Shown one piece after another: positions 31,590 to 42,629 of a stretch of 64,000 nt of DNA. The stretch spans positions 51,002,033 to 51,066,032 of the forward strand of contig CM048845.1 of assembly GCA_026545225.1 (NCBI GenBank), given 5' to 3'. The stretch's first letter is position 1, and each line of letters opens with the position of its first letter. The translations under genes and the position numbers were made by a program. The notes below the pieces were generated by a model. The model saw nothing but the letters and a program-made list of their open reading frames with translations. It did no database searches and had not been told where the DNA came from. This DNA is from Cornus controversa. Its lineage: Eukaryota; Streptophyta; Magnoliopsida; Cornales; Cornaceae.

Positions 31590-33000
31590 AAAAGAAATAT
31601 AGAAGAAGAAGATTGTGTGAGACTTTGATTGTTTTAGTGTATGAGTGTGTATGTAGCTTGAGTTGAGAGATGAGAGTGAGAGATAAGGGCTGTGCGCACA
31701 TGTATAAGGGATGGGTTACTTAAACCAACAAGGCGCGCGCGTGGATTGTCAAGAATCTGGGCATCCGCTAAGTGCGACCGGTCCTCATATTTGGGGACCG
31801 GTCCAACTTCTTTCTGTTCCTCAGAACCTACAGAAGTGCGACCGGTGCTCAATAATGGGGACCGGTCCAACTTTGTGAATTATGAAAAATTACACTTTGG
31901 ACCTTTAATTCACCAAAACACATATTTTTAATCTGATTTAGCAATTTAGCACATAAAGAGTGAAAAATAACCACAAAATCAAAATAAACATATTTTTGAA
32001 AAAAAAATTTCTTTTAAGAGAAAAGAAAAAAAAATAACACTAAAACATGAATAATCTCATGAGAATACTCAAACCACATTTTTCAGAGAATAACATGAGT
32101 TCTAAAATTTCTGAAAAATTTCAAACATTTATAAATGCAGAATTTTAAAACCCATAAATTGTCTTTAAAATTCATTCTCAAATTCATGATCATGACACAA
32201 CTTCCAACACACAGATATTTATAAAAATTTAGAAATTCATCTAATAAATCCATGTGAGTGTGTGCAATCCAACTTCATCAAAAATTAATCAAATTCCTTT
32301 GATCTATCTTCTAAAACATATTGGATAATAAGCAAATATAATTACACATGATCAAACATTTTTTTCATTAAATTTCATCATTTTTTTTCTTTCTAAGACG
32401 GTGGCTTTCACTCTTACGGGCAGCCAGCTATTTTCCTCAAAACAACTCTTTAATTTTTTAAAGATATCTCATTGGAGATTTACATTGTAGTGGAAGCTAC
32501 GAACACATCCCGAAGGTAGCCTTTTCCATTTGTCTTAGATATTCAGCAAATTTTCATATTTTTTTTCTTTTTTTTTTTCATGCTGAATATATATTTTTTT
32601 TCATCATTTTCCTTTTGTTGATCATTTAAGCTTTTAATGCTACTCATACAATATATTCTAGTCAACTTCACATTAGTTTTCAATTAATTCTCTCAGAGTT
32701 GGACTAGTGCACAAATTGTATGGACTTAGAAGATTTACCTCTAAAAAGAAATAAATAAAGCATATTGGTCATCAATGTTTAGATCATAAAATCAAGTACT
32801 TCATTCATTGACAAGCTGAGTGTCCCAATTATGCATTCACAAATTAAAGTGAAATTAAAAAGAAATATAAGGAAATCACATCATTTTTTAGAAAAATATA
32901 ATTATCATAATCTCATATGATTATTACTAAAAATAAACAAAACCTAACCAAAAAAAATATGGTCCAATGGAAAACAAATAATGAACATAAGCTCAATCCA
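31590..33000. other. Noncoding interior of the Sirevirus-type element
   Basis: AT-rich sequence with no coding signal. It contains two further ACCGGT hairpin pairs (31775-31804 and 31839-31868) just upstream of the 405-residue frame. Confidence 0.7.
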
Positions 33001-33023
33001 TGACCATCAAAGTCCTAAAAGAC

Positions 33024-35084
33024 TTAGTTAGGGGGTTTTGCACCCAAAAACCTATTAGGAATAAATCCCATAGTATCAACAGGCACAAACTTCTCCAAAT
33101 CTTCCTTTTTCATCCAGATAGTTTTAACATGCAGTTTATCAGGAAAGAATTTTGGAGAAACAAAAACATTCTTCTTTTTATTTGAATTCTTTTTACCTTG
33201 AGAATTTTTGGGTTTGTTCCAATAATGTGACTTTTTAGCATGACCCCTATTCTTAGCAAAAGAATTATGAACATGAAAATCAGAATTAGAATGTTTCCTC
33301 TTTTTATAGCAATAGTGTTGAATATGTCCAGTCTTACCACAAAAAGTACAATACAGCACATTGGACACGACATTAGCATGCACAGACTCAACTTGAGACT
33401 TAGGTTTGGGTTTAGACACAATCAAATTCTTGGGTTTAACAAAAATAGTTTTTCCCTTAGATAATGACCCAACAAAACCTAATCCAGTTTTATCTCCTGC
33501 AGCCTTACCAACACTAATCATGCTATCAAGCTTAATCTGCCCAGAAGTAAAAGCAATTAATTTCTCTTATGATTTTCTCAATTCAGGCTCAAGAAAATTA
33601 ATTTTAGCAATAAGAACATCTTTAGCAGAATTAGCTTGTCTTACCTCGTTTTCGAGAAACTTGACTTTGCCTTGAAGATTCAGAATTTCTGTTTTACTTT
33701 CTTCAATCAACTTCACTTGATCTTCATTCTTTTTCTTCAAAGTCTCTTTCTCAGATTTTTCTTGCTTCAGCTTCTCAGATTTTTTATTATAAGCTTCCAG
33801 CAATTTCTCAAAAAGTTCTGGCAGCTTGCTTTCACATGGTTCTTCATCAGACTGCTCAACTTCTAAATCGTCAGACCCTACTTGACTGAGAGTAGTGTAC
33901 ATCTCTGTTTCACCTACATTAGAAGAAGAATCATTAGCAGTATCACCATTCAATAAAGCAACAAAAGCCAAAGAATCATTCTCAACAGAAGAATCACTAT
34001 CAGAGTTAGAAGATTCAGACTCAGAGATAATAGCTTTCATAACTTTCTTGTTTGAAATTTTCTTTACACTAAAGCTATTTTTCTTAGGACTTGGACATTG
34101 ATTAGATGTGTGTCCTTTACCACCACATGTCCAACACGTAACCTCAATTTCCTTAGAGTCCTCTTCTTTCTCTTTCCTTTCCTTACCTTTGGATGATGAG
34201 CTTTGATTCCAGAATTTAGAAGGATTTCCTTTTCTCAAATTTTTACCTTTTTCATATTCAAGAATCTTTCTAAATTTCCTAGCAAGGAGTGCAACATCAT
34301 TATCTGAATCATATTCAAACCTTTCAATTTTTTCAACTTCAGATTTTGAAGAATTTGAACAATTTGACAAACTTGAAGACTTTGAAGTCTTTGATGTTTT
34401 TAAAGCCAAATTTTTTGATTTCTGAAGCTTTGGATATTTCATCTTAAAAGTTTAAATTGATCCAATTAACTCAGCCACCTCCATAGAATCTACATCTCTG
34501 CTTTCATCTAAGGCTTCCAACTTAGCTTGGAACCTATCAGGCAATGATCTCATGATTTTTCTAATAATCTGAAAAGAAGGAATTTTCTCTCCAAGGTTAG
34601 CACTACTTTGAACAATATCATTAAGCCTAGAATAAAAATCAGAAAACATCTCATCTTCATCCATTCTAATTGTTTCAAATTTAGTGGCAAGCATTTGTAG
34701 CTTAGATCTCCTTACCTTGGTGGTACCCTCATGAGTTACCTGTAAAATATTTCATGCTTCTTTTGAAGTGGAACACGTAGAAATTCTAGCAAATTCAGAA
34801 GGAACAACAGAATTAAATATAGCATATAAACCCTTGTTGTTATTATTTGCATCTTCATGTTCAGCATTAGACCATGTTGCCTTATCCTTTTCTACAGTCA
34901 CAACAGCATCACCATCACCAGTTGTAATGGTAGGAATTTTATACCCATTCTCTACAGCCATCCAAACTCTCCCTCCTTGAGATTTTAAAAAGGCTTTCAT
35001 GCGAGACTTCCAGAAAGTATAATTTGAACCATCAAACAAAGGAGTTCGCTGAATCGATCCACCCTCTTTCATGCAAGATTCCAT
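33024..35084 (-). pseudogene. copia gag region of the Sirevirus-type element, broken
   Basis: The N-terminal part has FDGSNYTFWKSRMKAFLKSQ. A middle part has the UBN2-like segment DFYSRLNDIVQSSANLGEKI. Two CCHC zinc knuckles follow (CWTCGGKGHTSNQC and CTFCGKTGHIQHYC). The order and motifs are those of Sirevirus gag. The region is interrupted in a few places and treated as a fossil. Confidence 0.85.
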
Positions 35085-35161
35085 GATAATTTTTTAAAAT
35101 AAAAATAAATTTTGATTTTAAAAATACTTCGCAAGGAACTACTCACAAATTAGAGAACACT

Positions 35162-35173
35162 GCTCTGATACCA
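35162..35173 (-). other. Primer-binding site of the Sirevirus-type element
   Basis: TGGTATCAGAGC on the minus strand, complementary to the 3' end of tRNA-iMet, 2 bp inside the 5' LTR. Confidence 0.9.
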
Positions 35174-35175
35174 AT

Positions 35176-36361
35176 TGTGAGTTACGCGGTGCGGAAGCGG
35201 TTGCGAAAAGTATTTTAGAACCTAGAGGGGGGGTGAATAGGATCACTTGCTCGTTTACTTAATTTTTAATTAATTCAATTTTAAGTTCAATTAATCAAAC
35301 AATTAAAGCAAGCAAATAAATAAAGTGCAAGTAAAGAAAAGAATGCACCAGATATACGTGAAAACCCAAGGCGGGAAAAACCACGGAGGGAGGCGGCACG
35401 CCTCAGGGAACCAATTCACTATGATGAAGCAAAGTACAACAGACTCTGTCTTAGTCTCACACCCCTCTTCACTCTGTCAAGGATCTGATGCGGAACACCG
35501 CAGGCTTATGATTGCGACAACACGTCCAACTGCTGCAAACTTCCGGCTAACGTCACCACCCTTACAGAAAGGTTGCTGGAAGAACAAAAATACTCAGCAA
35601 GTATTTTGTTGCCTTCATAGTGCAATCTGGTTACCTTTCTTCCTCAGCAAGCAAGCAAGCAAGCGAAGAACCTTCAATCCAATGTTCTGATCAGCAAATC
35701 AATTTGATGCAGTCTCTGAGCAGCTAATCAGAAGTAGAACACCATCCTAAATATCACTCGTGAGGTATGGATGTGTGTTCTAAAAATATAAAGCCCTAAT
35801 TATACTGTATATATTTTCTCTTTTTAAAAATATTATTTCAGGGCCTCTTTTGTAGAGAAAATATGAATACATATATATAGGCAAGGAAGTCCTAATTCTA
35901 CTTGGAAAAGAAGTTGAATACCAAAATAGAACTTTCCTAAAAGTTTCAAACCCAATAGGAATCAGAATTTCCGTCAAAATCTATTTCTTATTTGGAACAG
36001 GCAAAGTTGGACCGGTGCCAAATTATCAAGACCGGTGAGACTTTTTGAAAACCTGCAGAAACCATCTTACTGAGAAAAGTTGGACCGGTCCTAAATATTG
36101 GGGACCGGTCCTACTTTGAAAAACCCTAAACTTTTCATTTAAACCCTGGTTTTTCAAAATAGGCTAGGAACTAAGAAGTGCAGAGTGTCCTCACCATACT
36201 TACCTGTACTATGGTGTTCTAACTGATTTATCGACTTCCATGCACTTGAGTGTCAGTTCGAAGTTGTCGATGATCGGTTACATAAAATAACATGAAACTT
36301 ACAACTCGATCATTCAGGTTTTGATCACCGAAATATGCCAATTACAAATTTATATGTCACA
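35176..36361 (-). repeat. 5' LTR of the Sirevirus-type element
   Basis: 1186 bp direct repeat of 28675-29852, slightly longer because of extra CAAG units near 35650. It holds ACCGGT hairpin pairs at 36009-36037 and 36081-36113. Confidence 0.9.
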
Positions 36362-36574
36362 GGTAAAACTACTCTCGCCTACTTGTTTGTCAATTATAAA
36401 GCTTGGGAAGTGTTCTCACCCATTATTTGGGTCACACTATCTGAAAAAATAATGAATCCCTCAGAAATTGTGAGACGCATGTTGAAAACATTGCGTGACA
36501 ATGACAATGACAATGACGACATACAAGCAGTCAATGATGATAATGATCTAGCCGTGCAGCACAGAGAATTACAC
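36362..36574 (+). pseudogene. NLR-HMA family copy E, continuation after the insertion
   Basis: The plus strand reads KTTLAYLFVNYKAWEVFSPI, IWVTLSEKIMNPSEIVRRML and an Asp/Asn-rich run (NDNDNDDIQAVNDDNDLAVQ), then stops matching at about 36574. There it meets the 5' flank of copy F in inverted orientation. Walker B, GLPL and HMA exons are absent. Confidence 0.85.
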
Positions 36575-37182
36575 GCTTCATAATTGAGAAAAAGGTAGGC
36601 AAGAGTAGTTTTACCTACACCCCTCATTCCGACGATTCCCACCATCTTGATATTATCAGAAGGATTAGGTTGTTGGAGGAGAGAAGATTTGATCTTCAGC
36701 AACTGCTCATCGAACCCATAAATCTGTAATTCAATTTTCCCTCTAACCCATGAAGGATTCCACACATAACAAGCTGTGACAGAGCCTGCCACTAAACAAC
36801 CTTCATCTTCTACATCAACATCCTGCATTCTTTGCAACTTTCTTCTGATTTTAACTAGTTTCCAACCAGTTTTACAAAAAAACCACAGCATTTTCACTGA
36901 AAGTCGATCCAAGTGACTTTTCTTGTTCTGCGCCTTGCGCTCGCGCTCCTTCTCTGCTAATATGATGCAGTCTGCAAATGCAAACTTAAGTGTATACAGG
37001 CAGTTCCTCATCGCAATAGGCGTGGATGGACTGACGCTCTTCTCTTCTAACACCTTTTCAATCTCCTCAAAATGTAGGAGGAGGGTAAGTTCAACCCCGA
37101 ATTCCTCCTTTGCTTCTTTGAATTCACACATGAATTTTTCATTGAGAAATTCCATGGAATCCGCTGCCAAGCCTGCTGCCAT
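36575..37182 (-). pseudogene. NLR-HMA family copy F: N-terminal domain to P-loop
   Basis: From ATG 37182 the frame is open through MAAGLAADSMEFLNEKFMCE, LLLHFEEIEKVLEEKSVSPS, FAFADCIILAEKERERKAQN, WFFCKTGWKLVKIRRKLQRM and KMVGIVGMRGVGKTTLAYLF. It is cut after FLNYEA at the inversion junction. This is the best-preserved N-terminal region and shows the 11-residue segment (FADCIILAEKE) missing from copy C. Everything from RNBS-A onward is lost. Confidence 0.85.
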
Positions 37183-37492
37183 TTCAACTAATTTAACCAA
37201 TATTCTTTTTATTTTCCCTCTCGATCTCTCGACAACTACATATATTGTTAAGAGACAACTCTCTCTCTCTCTCTCTCTAGAAACCGCGTATAACACGATC
37301 GAATTCGTACTCTCTCCCTTTAGAAATCGCGTAGAACACACGTCGTTGCAGTAAGGTTAATATTCTTTCCATGTCAAGCCTTAGCAGTCAAAAGCTACTT
37401 TATGGGTCGTGTTTATCACTTTCCTTAACTTATATTCCCCTAATAATAATTCCGTTCATACTAACTCACTGTTTGGGAATAAAATCCTCTCC
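37183..37492. promoter_or_regulatory. 5' leader and probable promoter of copy F
   Basis: (CT)n at about 37258-37279 and the CGCGTAGAACACACGTCGTT block, collinear with the region upstream of copy C. Confidence 0.45.
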
Positions 37493-37497
37493 AATTA

Positions 37498-40400
37498 TGT
37501 GATGACCCGAATTTTTTTTATTTATAATTACGGGTCGGTAACTTTTAAGCATGATTAATTGTTTGATAACATGCTTAGTGGACTTAAATGATCTTTTTAT
37601 GTCTCTTTATGTTTTGAATTTGGGTAGGGGACCGAAATGGGTTCGGGTGACCCGAGAAAAGTAACTACGGACTCTAGAAAGTTTCGTGGGGGTATGGATG
37701 TAAGTTTAAGGACTTAAGTGAAGTTTTAGAAAAAGAGGAAAGGCTAGTTTGCAAATAAGTGCAAATGACCCATAACAAGGAGCAAATAAGGAGAGGTGGA
37801 GGGTTTAGTTGCAAAGGGCCAAATATATTATACATATATGATATATACATGGAAAAAAAAAGAGGAAAAATCAGATTTTTCACTCCTCTCTCTCTCTCTT
37901 GGCCGGCTCTCCCATTCTCTCTCTCTACAAGTTCTCTTCTCTCCTTCTCTCTAAGTTTTGAGGGCCTAGAAGTGAGATTTGAAGGTAAAGCCAAGAATTA
38001 AAGTTGTTCTCCTCACTCTCCTCTTCGATTTGATCGGTGGAAAGTTGCCGTTGGAGGAATTTGAAGCTTGGTGAAATTTGAGTCTTCCACTTCTAAGCTT
38101 GGATTTTGAGGTAGGGGTTCTCCTTCTCTTCTACTTGTTGATTCTAGGATGTTGGGTGAAGATGGAAGGTATAGGTTGTGTTTTGCATGTTTTGTGGTAG
38201 TGAGAGGGGAGGGATGGATGTGTTCTACTTCTCTTGAGTTCCTTTTCCTTGCAAAATAGTGTACCTTGTGTTGAGTATAACATGTGGGTTCAATGTGCAT
38301 AAATTGAGAAATTGTGAGTATGTATGATTATATGCTCAATTTGGGGTATATGTGATAAATGTGAAATGTATGACATATTGATGTGATTATATGTGAAATG
38401 TGTGATGATTAAATGCATGTGAGCTCTATGTGCTAAATTTATGCATTTAGTGTGGTATGAGAAAAACATGCTAAATTTTGGAGTTGCATGCATATGAGAG
38501 ATTATATGTATGAGTTATTCATATATATGCTATGTGTGGTTTTATGGAGATGAAATGCATGCTATGTTCCTTTATAACTAGAGAATGCATTGTGAAGCAT
38601 GAATTTTGAGTGCTTGATTACAATATGTTCGAAATGCATATATGGGCCGTTGTGAGGAAACGGGGAAAGTGGTCTATATTAGGTGTTGGTCAATTGGGTC
38701 AATTATGCTCGGTGACGGTGCTGACATGGACTAATCACCTTGAGCCACTCAATGATTCGGTGACGGTGCTGATATGGACTAATCACCTTAAATTCAATTA
38801 TGCTCAGTGGCGGTGCTGACATGGACTAACCACTTTGAGCCACGTAACACTCGGTGACGGTGCTGATATGGTCTAATCACCTTGAGTAACCAAATATGTG
38901 GTGACGGTGCTGATATGGTCTAATCACCAATGGGTAAAGCAAAATATTGCCCCAAAAGGATGTCGTTGGCGGAGTGGGCCAAAGTCGGGAGACGGTTGTG
39001 AGAGGTGTCCCAGGTTATATGGTTGGTCAAAAACCATGTTAGGGTACCGGGTTGAGTCCTAGGGAGGAACGAGGGTATGTTATTGCTTTCATTTTAAATT
39101 GTGAAGCATGATACACGTGTTTAATGCATTCTTATTTATATATGCATCGCTTGAGAATGAACATGGCATATGTTGAATGATACATGAAATGTGGTGACAT
39201 GCATTCATGTAGGTCGTGTCGAGTCGGCACTTAGGAGGGTTGGGGTATCTCTACTGAGCCGCAGTGGTGCTCACCCCTTTATTCTAAACTTTTTACAGAT
39301 AAGGCGCCGATGACGGATGGGACTTGAGTGTCCGAGTGGAATTTTAGTTATATTTTGCTACATTTTGGATATTTGTACATTTGGCTATCTGTGCCGGCTT
39401 GTGGCACGGTAATGATCTAGTTGTAGTCATGGTAGAATTCGTTGCATTTTGAACCTTATGTATGAATTCTTGTAATGACTATAAACTTGGAAAATCATAT
39501 GAATGATATGTGCTTCTTGAGAAGGGTGTATGTGTTGGAAAGGTATGGAACTATAGAACTATTTTTATCTTGAGTTATGACTTCTTGTATGGATATTTAT
39601 GAGTTAGTGGAGTATGGAATGAATGTATGCATGTATTGTTGAATGAAGATGGAAAGGAAAAATTGATGGAATTACATTTCAATTGTGAAATACATGTTGT
39701 GTGAATATACTTGATGACCATTAAGGCATTAGAGTAGCCATTGGGGGGACACGTGCCCAAAAGTGTCCCTTTTGAGTTTATGGCATGGATGAAATTTATA
39801 TGTATTGAAGGGTAATTGTATTAGCTTCAATTTGATAGGTCATGGGCCTTGTTTGGATATAAAATGAGGAAGATATGCATGTTTTAGTGCAAGGGTTTAA
39901 TTTCGGACCCATAGTCATTGATTTGGATATAACCCGGGTTTTGGTTGATATTTTTAGATGATTCTAATTGGGTTGGATGCTAGACATGTCGAGGATGATC
40001 CATGCCAAATTTCGGGTCAAACGGACTTATAGATTGTGAGATATTCAAATTTGAAGTTGGGATGAAGTCTTGGTTAAAATAGGGTTGTAGAATTTCGCCA
40101 GGAATTTACGGCGATCGATCGCCCTCATTCACGGCGATCAATCGCCCCTGTAAAAGGCCAAAATCTGGCCTCGGTCGACCTTGGGCGATCGATCCCCCTT
40201 TTACAGCATGCACTATTCAAACAGTGTTTTGTCCAACTTCAAAGAGGCATATCTCCTTCGTTTCAAATCGGATTTCGATGATTCTTTTTTTGAAATTGTG
40301 TATTTTTAAACCCTCTTTCCAATGGTTTCATTTTCAGACATTGATTATAAACTCACAAGGAGTTATGTGTTCGTATTTGTGGGTTGGAAGCATTTAAAGG

Positions 40401-40585
40401 GTTGTTTGGTTGAGGCCATTGAGGTTAGGTGATGTTGACTTGTGCATAGGTAATTATAAGTGGGTGACTAGGCTTCCGTGTTAATGAAAGGTTAAGATGG
40501 TCCATTAGGAATTAATGGATAGGTTCACACTCGGGATTCGAGTCGGTCTGGGGGAGTCTCGGGGCCCGGATTCCGGGGCGTGACA
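37498..40585. mobile_element. Solo LTR, 3088 bp, probably chromovirus (Ty3/gypsy)
   Basis: TGTGATGACCCG...GGGGCGTGACA with a perfect 5-bp target duplication AATTA (37493-37497 and 40586-40590). The paralogous spacer at about 17095 has the single empty site. No internal region or second LTR is present, as expected after LTR-LTR recombination. The long LTR and TGTGATGACCCG start suggest a chromovirus. It contains a minisatellite (38690-38935) and a palindrome cassette (40109-40199). It postdates the segmental duplication. Confidence 0.9.
38690..38935. repeat. Minisatellite in the solo LTR, about 50-bp unit x5
   Basis: The unit CGGTGACGGTGCTGACATGG..CTAATCACC(TTGAGCCA) is repeated five times with substitutions. 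Confidence 0.9.
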
Positions 40586-40590
40586 AATTA

Positions 40591-40840
40591 GGAGGCCTAC
40601 TGTCAAGTTTGCCAAAAACAACCTAGTTTGGATAAATTTCAAGTGAATGGATAATTAATTAACCTTACCAACTATTCGATCAATTAATCAACTGAGCAAG
40701 TCGATTATATTGTCAGCATGTGTGAGGGTATGCCAGAATTGTTCAATTGGCTCGATATAGAATCAATTGGTCGAATACAATATTTTTTTTTGAATATTGG
40801 GTTAGATCAGAGGATTGCCTAGGGAGAGAGAATACACAAC
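40591..40840. repeat. Intergenic spacer, copy of 17098-17350
   Basis: The stretch of ancestral spacer between the two insertions. No gene. Confidence 0.85.
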
Positions 40841-40845
40841 TCCCT

Positions 40846-42366
40846 TGATAAGTAATGAATATTGCATATTCAATGCCCTTAAAATTATATGAATTAGTGT
40901 CTTAGTAATATTTATTTCATATTTTTTATTAATAATTTTAATATTTTTATGATTGTAGGTGATTAAGGGTAATTCTGATTAGGAATGGTGAAATCGGGCT
41001 ACAAATGGTGCTCATTTAGTTATCACTGAAGCTTGGCCCATTAGAGATATGTTTATATTGAAGATCCAAACTAAATGGACTAAAGAAATGGGCTGGAAAT
41101 GAATTTAAATGAAGAAAAGGAGCACGGGCCCATTCGCATAGAAGATTGGGCCAATTCAGGCCTAAAAAGTCCTGGACCCGTGTTGGTATTCAGACCATAA
41201 CTCCGTACACGATTGTCAAAACGACCCAAACTCCGCGAGGGTTGAAGGAAATTCAATTCTGCACAATTTCATATTTCACGAAAATTTCCTAAAACGGACG
41301 TTTTCATCAACTTTCTGCCCTATTTGCGCAGCTGCCACTTTTTGGGCGCAAATGCCACTTTGTGAGGAGCAAGTGCCATTTTATTATGCGCACTTGCCAC
41401 TTTGGGTAGGCCAGGTGTCCCGTTGGTTTGTTTTCGCAAAGTAAAAAGGAGGAAACGAAGAAAAACTAGGGTATTCTGGAGGGGGGAAGCAGAGAGAGAT
41501 ATATAGAGGCAATTCGTGACGATACGGGCAAGACGACGACGACTTCATCATCGTTCAAGCTTGGACCTCCGATCATGAACAACTAAACACCATTCCGGGG
41601 AAGTGATGTAACCCTAACCTATCTTTCAATGTATTAGCTTGTATATTAATTTGGGAATTATTTATTTTGTGCATTGATTGTATAACCAAGACATAAACAA
41701 CAGCTGTGCTGTTAGTTTTAATTTGAATGGATTATTTCATTACATATTTACTTTTGTTCTTGTAGAATGAATGCATGTTTGCAGTGATTAGGGTTTAGTT
41801 CTTTTCAACTTCTGTGATTTTGTTAAGACAGGTTATACAATAGTTTTCACATATCATTCAATTTAGAGTTTTTATAATTCGTACTAAGCGAAGATGGGTT
41901 ATCATATCATTAGTTAGTCAGATGTATAGGCCATGCTTAGCGAAGACGAGTTATGCTTAATTGTATGTTGAATGAATCCTCTTGATAGAACTGAATTTGG
42001 CTTGTAGCCATTCTTTTCTGAATGCATAGATTAAATGTCCCAAATTAGTACAACTTTCATTGTCAAAAGGTTAGTGGTGAAGTCAATTCCCAGGACCCTC
42101 TATCTCCAGTATCCATCATTTATTTATGTTATTTAATTTCAGCAACTTAATTTAAAAACAAAACAAATTCTCTTTCAATTAAATTAGACAAGATCTTGAT
42201 AGCTTAACAACACAACCAATGCAGTCTCTGTGGGTTCGACCCCTACTCACCACTTTACTAATTTTAGTAGAGTATTTGTAGGGTTTTATAAATTCTTTTT
42301 TGTCGAGGTGTAAAACAACAACGACATTATTCCATATTATTTTATCTGTGTTTTGCACGTCGAACA
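40846..42366 (+). repeat. 5' LTR of the young Athila-like element
   Basis: 1521 bp, nearly identical to 45085-46605. It contains a cluster of TGCCACTTT words (41334-41410). Confidence 0.95.
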
Positions 42367-42369
42367 AAA

Positions 42370-42386
42370 TGGCGCCGTTGCCGGGG
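42370..42386 (+). other. Primer-binding site (tRNA-Asp type)
   Basis: TGGCGCCGTTGCCGGGG, three bases after the 5' LTR. Confidence 0.85.
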
Positions 42387-42629
42387 ACTGCGATCATGAT
42401 TGTGTTGTTAAGTTTAAAGATTAAGTCTATTTTAATTATAATTTAGGACTTGTATATATTCTATTTTTAATTTATTTTAGGTGTTTTGTGTGTTTGAATA
42501 TAGGTACAAGAGCTACTACACAAGTGGAAAGAAGTTGAAATTTCAGGACGTCTTGTGAGTTTTTGTATTTTAATTCATTCACTTATGTTTAGGATTGTTA
42601 TTTTCTTTTAATTTTGATTTTTTTTAAAC

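Larger units (their letters stand above)
28675..36361 (-). mobile_element. Sirevirus-type (Ty1/copia) non-autonomous LTR element inserted in NLR copy E
   Basis: Minus-strand element. 5' LTR 35176-36361, 3' LTR 28675-29852 (TGTGAC...CTCACA), 5-bp target duplication GGTAA at 28670-28674 and 36362-36366. The primer-binding site is TGGTATCAGAGC (35162-35173, tRNA-iMet), and a polypurine tract borders the 3' LTR. Parts are a copia gag region (33024-35084) and an unrelated 405-residue frame (30363-31580); no pol is recognised. Repeated polypurine tracts and palindromic ACCGGT hairpins in the LTRs are Sirevirus hallmarks. The LTRs differ at roughly two dozen sites by eye (about 2%), suggesting an insertion on the order of a million years ago. 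The gag part is broken. Confidence 0.9.

Noticed and set aside
31156-31602. 148-residue plus-strand frame
   Set aside because: Antisense shadow of the 405-residue frame, with basic Ser/Arg-rich composition and no motif.
38690-38935. Regular ~50-bp repeats considered as a CRISPR array
   Set aside because: Plant nuclear DNA inside a solo LTR. The repeats are contiguous diverged minisatellite units without unique spacers.
42179-42397. 62-72 residue minus-strand frames in the young element's LTRs (also 46418-46606)
   Set aside because: Identical because they are the two LTR copies; antisense and without motif.
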